Assembly (NCBI RefSeq): GCF_037176765.1
Contig: NC_090025.1
Location: forward strand, 143,154,758 to 143,218,757
DNA: 64,000 nt
DNA from: Anolis sagrei
Lineage: Eukaryota > Chordata > Lepidosauria > Squamata > Anolidae
Direction: 5' to 3'
Of the stretch, positions 36,012 through 48,000 are shown piece after piece. Under the pieces are notes generated by a model. That model was not told the DNA's origin, made no database searches, and saw only the letters and a program-made list of their open reading frames with translations. Made by a program: the position numbers and the translations under genes. Each line of letters begins with the position of its first letter. The first letter of the stretch is position 1.

Positions 36012-39000
36012 ACATCACAGCTTTCCCTCCCTCCTGGCTTCTTTGCTTCCACAGCTGATATTTTCCCCACAAAGAATGGGGGGGGGGGGTTGGTGAGTGA
36101 TTACAGTTTGATGGGAAATCTACTGAAAGAATGCTGAGTACAACTAAGTAACACGGATACATTTAACAGTGTGATGAAATTAGGGAAATCATCTGTTTCA
36201 TTTAAAACCCGAACTCTACTTTACCAAACACTTCCCTGCTTCTATGTGATGAAGTCCATAATATCAACACATTTGGTAACTATGGATTCTGTGTTGATGG
36301 ATTCAACTATCCACAGTTTGCATTATTTTTAATTCCAAAAAGCAAATTTTAATTTTGCCATTTTATCTAGGGAACACCATAATAATTATGCCATTGTATA
36401 TAATGACACTTGAGCACCATGGATTTTGGTTTCCACAAGGGGTCCAGGTACCAAAGACCAGGAAATACCAAGAGTTTCTCAGCAGAATGAAAATATTTCC
36501 AAGTTTCCCAGTAGTCCTACTTCAAGAAGTCGAAAACCAATATAGCCACTTTTTATGAGATTCCTTTCTAATCTTATAAAACAATAGGATTTTCTATTCT
36601 TGCTCATTAAGAACTACAATATCTGTACATGTTATCTAGGGCTCTTCCAGACAGGCCATATCTTGCAGGATCTGGTCCCAGGTTTTCTGTTTATCCCAGA
36701 ACATCCACGTTAAAGCAGAAACCCTAGAGTCAGATCCTGGGACATAGGGTCTGTCTGGAAGGGCCCTTAGGGCCCTTCCACACAGCCCTACATCCCAGAA
36801 TATCAAGGCAGAAAATCCCACATTATCTGAATGTGGACTCAGACAACCAAGTTCAAAGCAGATATTGTGGGATTTTCTGCCTTGAGATTCTGAAATATAG
36901 GACTCTGTGGAAGGGCCCTAAATCAACAGGATAGAAGAAACAAAGTATGCATTTTCCACCCAAACACTTATAGGACAACCCTATCTATCTCTACTCAGGC
37001 TGGATCTACACTGCCATGCAATCCAGTATCTGATCCCAAATTATCTGCTTTGAACTGGATTATATGAGTCTACACTGTCATATAATCAGCCTGGATCTAC
37101 ACTGCCATATAATCCAGATTATCAAAGCAGATAATCCACATTATCTGCTTTGTACTGGATTATGAGTCTACACTGTGAAGTAATCCAGTTCAAAGCAGAT
37201 ATATGGATATTATATGGCAGCGTAGAAGGGGCCTCGGATGTTTCAATGTGGCACCTCCCCAAAAACAGAGTTGAAACTCTTATTGAAAAGTAAGTCCCAC
37301 ACACAGAGAGTGTAAAAAAACATCTCCTCTATATGTTAAATGTGTACTTTGATCATAATTTAATTGATCACACACCTCTCTTCATGACAGTTTAATGCTT
37401 CCATATGATCAAAATTCACAAATGGCTAATTAACCCCTAATGATTTATTGGAGTCAGATTGACCTCAAACCCACCACTACTCTTTTCTTTAACCCTTTGA
37501 AGTCTCCTCTGTGTATATGAGTTGGACTACTTCCAAGGCACCTGGTAAATAATAAGGTTAAAGAAACGGCAACAGTTGAAGTTGTACACGTACCTCGTTC
37601 CCATGCATATTAGCAACATACTTGAACTCTGGTATGCCAATCCTATGTTGGGTTGGGAACCTTCCCAGAGCAAGAACCCACAGGTCTCTACCTTTAAGTG
37701 GAAAAGAAATTTTTATGTATACAGTGTTGAAACAACACAAACAAAAACAATGGAGACTTAGAACAAATGTTTTTGGCTTATAATTGATTCCTCTCGCTTT
37801 CTTTCCCCATTCCTGTTCCTAGAATAGAAGATATTTAATCTTTAGGGACCCTTCCAGACAGGCCCTATATCCCAGGATCTGATCCCAGGTTTTCTGCTTT
37901 AAACTGGATTATATGAGTCCACACTGCCAGAAAATCTGGGATAAACAAAAAACCTGGAATCAGATCCTGGTATATAGGACCTGTCTGGAAGTGCCCTTGG
38001 ATATATTGACTGTGGGCTGTTCCGCACACACAGACATATAACCCAGAATATCTTGACAGAAAATCCCACAATATCTGCTTTGAACTGGGGGTGCTTTCAG
38101 ACAGCTCTAAATCACGGGTTTTAAATAGGGGCAAAAAATCCTGGGAGTTCAGAGTAGGTCCACATACAGACCTGTTGGTCCTGGGAATTCTGCCTCTGTC
38201 ATCCAGACTTGATGCTTTGCTCCAGGATTTAGAGTCTCCCAAGATGACTTCCACAGGAAACCTTGGCAGGTTTTTTTTTTTAAGCCCGGAAATGCAGATA
38301 CGCAGAGGTCTGGATATGCAGATCATTGCAAAAGTTTGATTTTTTTTTCTTGGCCAGAAAAACTGTGCCCTCCACATGTTTCATGAAGTTTCTGGCACAC
38401 AAACATTTTTTTTAACCTTCTACTTAAGTGGCACCTTCTTTTTAAAAACCGACCGATCAGGAACAAATATCTAAAACCTGGGAATAAATCTAGATAAAAA
38501 ATCCCATGAGTTCCAATTCAAAGCATATAATGTGGGATTTTATTCAGCTGTGTGGAAGGGGCCTAAGAAGGAGTGTTTTTGCAATCCGTAATCACAGAAC
38601 AACACAACAAAGTCTAAATGAAATTAGGGAATGATCATAGTGACTGCTGGATTCTGGAAGTTATAATCACAAAAATAACTTTTCCAAAGGTCTGGTTATA
38701 ACTCTGAGTCGTTGTGCACAAGATTGCAGCCCCCGAAATTCTTTTTTTAGCTTAGTCAATAAATAAAGAAATCCTTAAACGGTATAATGGGTACAAAATA
38801 GTTTACTCGGCCTCAAAACTAAAACAGATTGTAAGAACGAAAGGATTTTATTCATGAGAACAAGGCTGTTAAAATGCATCAACAGGAAATGTGCTGGAAA
38901 GGAAGTTAAAAAACACAAAAAGTAAAACAACCCGCTTTTAGTAAAACAGATGTATGTATGGTATGGTACAAAAATAAACTTTCTTAACAAGCCAAACAGG

Positions 39001-42000
39001 GAATAAATGGTTGGTCAGACATTTGGAGACACTGGGAAAACTGCAAAACTAAATACGTCTAAAAGGCTGTTGGTGTATATATTTTAAAAGATAATGTAAT
39101 GGTTTGTTTTAAGGCATTTTGGTCTCCGAGGTATAAAATCCAAGAGGCATCCCACCCACTAATTAATTAGAGGGCACAAACCACTGGGAGGTTCTCTACC
39201 TCATTGAAATGAATGGATATACTCTCTATTCACGACCATGGTATTAGTGCAGTAGATCATTCTAGTGGACGATGCCCCATTCAATGCCAGGGAAAGTTAC
39301 ATTTTAGAGCTTTAACTTGCAGAATTCCCCAACCAGAACAATCCTCAATCTTGTTTGCTGGATACTCATGAGGGCTATAACAATTAGAAAGAAAACCAAC
39401 ACTTTTTCCAGATGCTGGCCTCAATCTCATTCTACTACCCAAAATCCACCATTTGAAGCGGCTGCTTCAGCTGATTTTTGGCTTCATTGTTTTGAAGCCT
39501 ACCTATGGCACCTACTATACTGCCATATAATCCAGATAATCCAGATTATCTGCTTTGAACTGGATTATATGAATCTGGATTTTGTTGGAGCATGCACGGA
39601 ATCAGTGTGTGTGTGTGTGTGTGTGTGTGAACTGTAAAATAAGATGCATGAAGCTGATTGGTCAGGCAATGTCCGGGGAGGAGGCTGAGCCTGGGACTTC
39701 TGGATATTGCTACATTTTTTTCAGGCTTGAGCTTTGCAGGTGCAAAGCTCAAGCAGACAGAGACAGTTTAGAAGAGGGAAGCAGAGAGAGACAGAGTTTG
39801 GAGTGTGCTAAAGACAGACCATTTTAAATCTCTCATTGATGGACATTGTGTGAGTTGATGCAACTGATTGTACATATGTTGTTCTGAACTACGAAGAGTA
39901 AACGTTCTTTACTGTTCACCTTTCTTTACTGTGGCATATTTTCTTTCTCTGGCAAGGCAGTGTGTGGGCTAGTCAAATGTGAATGACACATGGTTTATTT
40001 TACATTATGCTACAGATTTTATATGGCGGTATAGATGGGGCCTCAAACAAAGGCTTAGTAGAAATTAAACAACAGGTTCAATGGGGAAAGTTGGCGTTAT
40101 TCAATGAAGACAACAATGTAAATTTTCTCCTATAGTTAGGAACAGAAATGGACAAACTGCTTTTCAGAAGTAATAAAATGCAGTATCACTACTATCTTTA
40201 AACAGAAACCAGCTGCTCATTCACTTATCATCACAATGATCAAAGCTGGTAACACATAATGTTACTTTTATACTACTCATTACTTTTCTATTCTAGTTCA
40301 AGTTCACTTTATTATGATCAATGAACAGTTTGTGTTCTGTCGCACGCAGGGCTTGAAACGAATTGCTTTTAAAACAGGACATGCAACTTTAGCCCAGCAG
40401 GAAGCCAGGGGGCCCGAAGAGAAATTCTTAAGGATTTTCACCATAAACAGTCTTTAGATGGCTTGTGAAATATAACAAAGTATTTTATTGGTGAACAATC
40501 AACAGAAACTTCTTTTGTCTTCAAAAGGTTAAACAAATGCTTCCAGGCTTTTGTGCAACTGGTGGCTTCTAACTGTTACTTTTACTCTAAAGGAAAATCC
40601 CTTTCCAAACTTCTCCCAGGCTAACTGTGAACCTAAACCTAACTGATGTGGGCTCCACTACCGGGTTGAACTGCATCTCAAAGCACCGAGTGGACCTACC
40701 AGTAGGCCTGTAGTCACTTCAGCTGGAGTTCTTAGATATTCAAAGATGCTTTCCCCTCCAAAATTCCTCAGAGCTTTAGGGCTGTTTCCCTGGGAATCTT
40801 TGGGAATCCTTTTGCTCTTAAGACTGTTCTCCCCCGGGAGGTCTTAAGGGTTGAAGCCTTTGTACAGGAGAAAGTCTGTACACGTCCTGTACATTGACTT
40901 CCTAGCTGAGACTAACTGAAAAATGGCTCCCTTCCCTCCAAAGCCCAAAGGGGGGGGGGGGACCAGGGGGCCTAATGATAATTGACAAGCAATTGACCCA
41001 ATAACTGCAAAGTAAGGAAAGCCATCTAACTGCAAAGGCATAGAACTTTAAAATACATGCAGTAATCAACAAATAGCAAGATAAGCTGGAGCTCCCGGTG
41101 CGGCTGTACCAGAACAGTTTGAGAGAAGAGGGACATAGGGCCGTACAAGCATATCAGAGTTATAGATTAAGAGATTTAAAGCTTTAAAACAAGTGTATCA
41201 TTGTTAGGACATTAAGATAATTAACTTAAGAATTTAAGCTAAGATAAAAATCATATACAGGATTATATTAAAACCCAACACAATTTATGGAATTAAAGGG
41301 AAGGGAATTTAAAGGGAGGGAACACAGGTACTCATGTGGCACAGGGAAGGGAAGTCTAGTCAGACAGAGGAGGGAGCAACATCCATACTATAATTAAAAC
41401 ACTGTAATCCCAATTTTCTGCTAGGACTCGCTTGTGCTATCAGTCATTGACAGCTGGATTTTAATTGCTGCCATGCAGAACTTGGCAACAGTATATGTTA
41501 TGTAGCCAATTTAGTGTCTGAAACAGCAGGGAAGGCAAAGGGGAAAACCAGCTGCCCTCTTGCGTCAATGTTAAGGTGTTTGTATCTTGGAGTTATCCCT
41601 TTGTTTCAAGCAAAATTATCCTGTGCAGAAATGAAAACAAAGGTGAGGGGGAGTGACATTATTATCACGCCAACAAAACACATCCAACCCATCTCACTGG
41701 GCAGGCAGTGGCAGGTTGCCAACTGCACTAAGAAAATTAAAAATTACTCACTGGAGCTAGCTGTTGTGCTGACAGGATCCAGGTGCTACTCCCTTTGAAT
41801 CATAAGTACCTGGAAATAGGCTACCATAGGTTGTTCGTTTTTCATTTACAGAAACATCTCACAATGATTGGCAGCTGATATTTGATGCTTTCCAACAAAC
41901 CTCTCCCACCCTGCACACACCCCAACAAAATGCAATTTTTCAATTGTTGTATTTCTGTAGGTTGACTCTCTGAGCAATTTTAATGGGAACACTTACATAC

Positions 42001-45000
42001 GATGAGTTGAACGACTTGGTATTACTTCCAAATGGGGGTGTCTGTCATTACATCCGACAATTGTTTTTGCTCTTTACACAGCAAAAGCAACTACAAGCAG
42101 CCCCCAAGTTATGATTAGGATAGGTTCTGTAGGTTTGTTCTTAAGCTGGATGTGTATATAAGTTGGAACAGGTACATTTTTAATTGTAACTCCAGCCATA
42201 TCTATCTATCTTTCTATCTATTGATCAATCAATCTATCTATCTATCAGGCTTGTTTGATAAAAAAAATGGTTCAAATTTGTTTCAGATGTAGGGGGCAAT
42301 GGTGGTTTGATTCTAAGAAAAAAATGTTCAAAACTTTTCAAAACTTGAGAGATTTCTGAATTCTTCCTTAGTGGTTTGAAAGTGTTATTTCCTGTTTCAT
42401 TGAAAGTAGTTGTTTTACTCCAGGAGCGGGGGGGGGGGGGGGGGGGGGGGGCAGGGGAGCAAAGGGAGGAAATTCATCCACTCTGGTTTAAAATGGCTTC
42501 CCAGGCTTGAGACAGAAGCGGGGGGGGGGGGGGGAGGAAAGGAAGGAAATTAATCCACTTTGGTTTAGTTTAAAACATCTTCTCTGGCTTGAGCCGAGGC
42601 CAGGAACCAGAAGCGGGGAAAAGCTGAATTATTTCCGACTCACTTACTGCTTCATACAGAAATGGCAGAAAAGGCTTTGGAAGGGCAAAGGGACTTCCAG
42701 TTTCCTTAAAAACTTTGAAATCGCTTCAAAAAGCAAATCTTTCTGAATTTATTCCGAATTATGAAGATTCTGACTGAACCTAACCATGCCTACTATCTAT
42801 CTATCTAGGTAGCAAAGGGAAGGTTTAACACCCCTGCAAGGTTTGTTTTGCTGTCTGTGAAGTTGTTCTGAAGATTTCACCTTACTTTCTGTCCCTGTAA
42901 TAATTGGATTTTGAAAAAATTGCCTTGTTGTAGAAACAAGGATTGATGATAATGCTTCAGTGGAGACACCTTTTCCCCATGATAACTCTTCCAGGAGTGA
43001 ATTTCCCTTCTTGGGGTAAATTTCTCTCACCCATGTTCTTAACTAGGAGTCATTTGTAACTCGGGGACTGCCTGTATAGGATGTAGTGAAGGACACACTC
43101 ATTAGTTTTCACTGTACGTTAATTGCAGCCAAAGGAATCATTCAATACAAGGTCTACATGTGTTCTCTCCAGACATTTTTGTGGCTCCTGGACAAAAAAA
43201 AAAAAAAGATGTTACGTTTCTGGAAGATTTGAGGAACAGCAATTATCATCTCTAGCACATAGTGTGCTTTTCTCTACTTCCAGAAGAACATCTGTTTGTT
43301 TGTTTTCTTGTTTTGATGCAGGGATGGAGATCTTCATCTTTTTATATCTGTATTCACGCAAAAATATCCATGCTGATAGATTGCCAGCACTTGCCCACTT
43401 CTGCTTTGTTAGGATAAACCAAAATAGTGTAAAAATACAAACCACTGAGTTATTTTTCTTCTTTGTACTCTACCGGAGGGTGGTGCAAGTAGTGAAACTA
43501 CCTTCAACAAATTGCTGTCTCCTAACACGAGACAATTTTTTTTTATATGTAATGTAGTGGGCAATTGTAGAGCACCTTGAGACCAATTTTCAGCCCTTAT
43601 CACCCAAAACATGCAACATATATCCTAGGTCCCATCTACACTGCTCTATAAAATCCATATTTTCTGCTTTAAGTGGATTATATCATAGAATCATAGAGTT
43701 GCAAGAGACCTTGTGGGCCATCCAGTCCAACCTCCTACCAAGAAGCAGGAAAATCTCATTCAAAGCACCTCTGACAGATGGCCATCCAGCCTCTGTTTAC
43801 AAGCCTCCAAAGAAGGAGCCTCCACCACACTCCAGGGCAGAGTTCCACTGCTGAACAGCTCTCACAGTCAGAAAGTTCTTCCTAATGTTCAGGTGGAATC
43901 TTGTTTCCTGTAATTTGAGGCCGTTATTCCACATCTTAGTCTCCAGGGCAGCAAAAAACAAACCTGCTCTCTCCTCCTTATGACTTCCCTTCACATATTT
44001 ATATATGGCCATCATGTCTCCTCTCAGTCTTCTTGTCTGCAGGCTAAACATGTCCAGCTCTTTAAGCCGCTCCTCATAGGGCTTGTTCTCCAGACCCTTG
44101 ATGGTTTTAGTTCCCCCCCTCTGGACACATTCCAGCTTGTCAACATCTCTTTTAAATCTCCCTTATATGGCAGTGATCTGGCTCCGATATAATCCCATTC
44201 AATTCAGATAATGTGGATTCTCTGCTTTGATAATCTGGGTTTTATGGCAGTATAGAAGGGGCCCTAGTCAATTTACAAGAGTCCAAAATGAAACAAAAAT
44301 ATACATTTTTGACCATTTCCTGTTGATTTCGGTAGGTGTTTGGAGGTTTTTGGGGTTTGGGGGGGGGGCGGGCTGGCTTTTTGGAGATTTGTAGGAGAAA
44401 GGTGGTAGAGGACACGGTATTTACCATTAAACAAAAACACATTTTGGTGATTTGGGTTCCCTTCCACACAGCCATATAACCCAGAATATCAAGGCAGTAA
44501 TGCCATATAATACAATTCAAAGCAGATAATCTGGATTTTATATGGTAGTGTAGAAGGGGCCTCATATTAAACATCCAGAGAAATCCATAAAATCGGTGGG
44601 CTGGTACCAGTCATAATTAAAAGTTTGTTGTGTTCCTTCAAGTGGTTTCAGACTTTTATGGGGGTTTCTTGGCAAGCTTTGTTCCGAGTGGGTTTGCCAC
44701 CATACTTTAAATGGGCCTAATCTAACCAAGACTGAATTAGTCACTGAAGCAAATTGCTCTAAGCATCACAGCCTACTGAGGACTAGATAATAAGTTGTAA
44801 TTTCCTTTAAGGAGAAAAAAAAAAAAGAAAACCCTGAAAACATTTTTGAGCATGTCAGCTTACCCTACGCCAAGCACGCTGCCATAATAAAAGGCAATCT
44901 TCATAAATCTTGCAGTTAATGCACCCAGACAATACCCTGTAGTTAGGAGACACAATACTCTTCAAAAGTTATCGGAGCCAGATCATAATTGTTGCCTGAC

Positions 45001-48000
45001 CTGTTGTAAGTGGTACATGTGATGAACTGTTTCTCATGTAAATAGGTGTAACAGGTATTTCTGAGCACCAGAAAGCTATAGATTTTAATCTCAAAGTACA
45101 AAATAAACCATGTTAATCCTGCTTCCACAAGTCTGCCCTCCACATTTGCTGGGGTCAGGAGCAAAGGACTACTGTGAAATTAGAAAATATGAAGAAAGGA
45201 ATTGCTATGTTTTTCCTGATATAAAACCATTCTAAAATTTCTAGATCTTACAGCATGACTCCATGGTCAACTCTGTCAAAAACTGACTATATAATTGCAT
45301 TGGAGGACCTAGAGCAGGCACAGGCAAATTTTGGCCCTCCAGGTGTTTTGGACTTCAACTCCCACAATTCCTAACAGCCTCAGGCCCTTTCCTTTCCCCC
45401 CTCAGCCAGTTAAGCCCATGGTCCTCTAAGGCCCACTGGTTCCCACAATCGGGGCTCAGCTCTCTCCCCTTCCCCAAACTAAACCCTCATCAGTCTCCGC
45501 AAACCCCTTCGCCGCCCTCCAGCCACCTCGGGAGCCACAATATACACCACACCATGATTTCCCCCCTATTTCCCTTTTCCATTCATTCCCTAAAATGCTT
45601 GTCCTCAATTAATCTAACCTTTGCCCCACTAACCCAGAAATTGCACTAGTCTTCACCACGGATACTGAGACCTGTCATTTCTCCCTCAGTATCCGCGGAT
45701 CTTTGCTCCATGCTTCCTCTTGGACCCTTGCCCATCTCCCACCTCTGTAGGTGTCCCAGTTCTCCCAGAAGCCTCAATATACACCAATCTTTATTTTTTT
45801 TTGATTATCTATTCTCTTCTCCATAATTCCCTTGCATGCACCTTATCCCAAGTCCCATAATCTGCATCAACACTAACTCTCATGGATATGGGAACCCATT
45901 GGGGTTACCCCGGTATCTGCAAATTCATTGCATATGTGCCCCCCTTCCCATGGGTACTGGTAGCCTCAGAGGTGCTATTGAGTTTACTGTTATACTAAAA
46001 CAAATTAGTAAACATGGCTCTTCATGTATGCCAAGACTCAGAAAACAGAAGTTAACGACTTCTTAAAAATCTATCTGACCATTTTCTGCATCCTTATTGA
46101 TTTTTGTGTGTGTGTCAGGAGCAACTTGAGAAACTGCAAGTCGCTTCTGGTGTGAGAGAATTGGCCATCTGCAAGAATGTTGCCCAGGGGATGCCTGGAT
46201 GTTTTAATGTTGTACCATCCTTGTGGGAGGATTCTGTCATGTTCCCACATGGGGAGCTGGAGCTGACAGATGGAGCCCATCTGTGCTTTCCCCAGATTCG
46301 AACCTCCCACCTGCTGGTCTTCAGTCCTGTCGGTACAATGATTTAACCCATTGCACCATTGGGGGTTGTTAGCCAATTTAGAGCATCACTAAGACTGGAT
46401 GCCTAGTGGATGGGCAAAAGGGATGTCCTTTTGGGACAGAACAGTGGATCCTCCTGCGACAAAATATTGCAGTGTGGGGTGCTCCTGTTTTGGATAGCGG
46501 CCTCTCCTTCTTCTTTTCCAGGATACTCCATTCCATTTGTCTCATATTTTAATCTAATATTCTATAGTAATTCTTTACTGAGGGTTCTGTCTAAAAAAAT
46601 TAAGCTCCTGCAAATTCCATGCCTGCTAATACCTCCAATTTGTGTAGATAGTATTCTAGGAAACATATATTGAAAATGAGTTTGCCATAAGTAAAGAATG
46701 TAGGTGTTTACTTAGACAAACATACATCATAACACGTGCTGCTAACGGGCAGAAGAGGTTATGGATCACAGCAACTGAATGAGGGATAAAAGATGTCTTA
46801 GGTGGGTTCCTGGCAAATGATGCCACATTGCCAACCCTCAGAGTCTGGGTCTAGGTGGGACTTCTATCGCAGAAGGAAATGGCAAAACAGAGGAGCATAA
46901 AATACTGAACAACATTATTCAGGTGGAGAACAGCCATCTGAACTCATCCACAAATGTATCCATCCTGCTGATATTGCAAATGTTATAAGTCATTCAGTGG
47001 GGAAAAGAAATATTAAAAGGGTGACTTCCTAAAGATGAAAAAATGCAGGTGCCCAAAACGTCAAGTGATCGGCTAACAGAAGTCAGACTTATATGGCTTA
47101 CTGGAGGGTCTTTAAGGCACTGGCCTTAAAATGAACCTAAATGCCCATTCCACAACTTCCTGTGCCCACTCTGTGATCGAAGTAAAAATACCCAGTTGTG
47201 TAGCTGCCGACATTGAAGTACAATAACTCATCATGCATAGCTGTTCCCATACCAGAGCCCAAAAATGCAGGCAGCGAACTAGTTCTACCTGTATTTTGTA
47301 ATGCTAACAGGATTTAATCAAACTAAGCCACTTTAAAACACTTTGTATTCCAACACAATTAGCTCATAACCGTTGTTGTGGAGGTTATAGCAAAGCTCAA
47401 AGGAGACAAAGAACCTTGAAAGGTCAGGAATCATCTCTTTGAGCCCTGTTTTGTTATATTACTTAAGTATCACATAGCTTATATTACTTAAAGTATCACA
47501 AAGTATCACATAGGAGTCCCCAGTGGCACAATGGGTTACAACATGTGAGTGTGGAGAAGAGCAAACCACAGACCACCTATTACTATGCAGTCTGAGTCCT
47601 GCCGCATGCACAATGGAGGACCTTCTCCTAGCGACACCAAAGGCGCTCCAAGTGGCCAGCTTTTGGTCAAAGGAAATCTAGCATAAAGCCAAGTTTTAAA
47701 CTTTGTTTTTGGTTTTTATACATTATAACTGTATTCTCAATTTGCTTCTGACACCATAAATAAAATGTTTTTATTGTATTGTTACTTTGTAGAAAAATAC
47801 AATGTATTATTTTTTCTTATTTATTTGAAACATTATGAATTTTTTCTGATCTCCGCAAACAGAAACATACTTCCTCATTTGAAAGAGCTATGTCTTATAA
47901 GACTATAACTATGGGTGCATCTACACTGTGGAATGAATACAATTTGACATCACTTTAACTACAGTCTTTTGCTTTCTCTGGCAAATAGTGTTCTTGCCTT

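Larger units (their letters stand above)
28504..37593. other. CPM intron between coding exons 2 and 3
   Basis: A 9-kb intron rich in SINEs, GAAG microsatellite and palindromic MITEs, each listed. 30420..31230, 31390..32220 and 34920..35390 show nothing recognised. Confidence 0.6.

Noticed and set aside
43123-43557. A 144-codon frame on +
   Set aside because: No domain, no conserved pattern, irregular composition, and partly within poly-A and AT-rich DNA.
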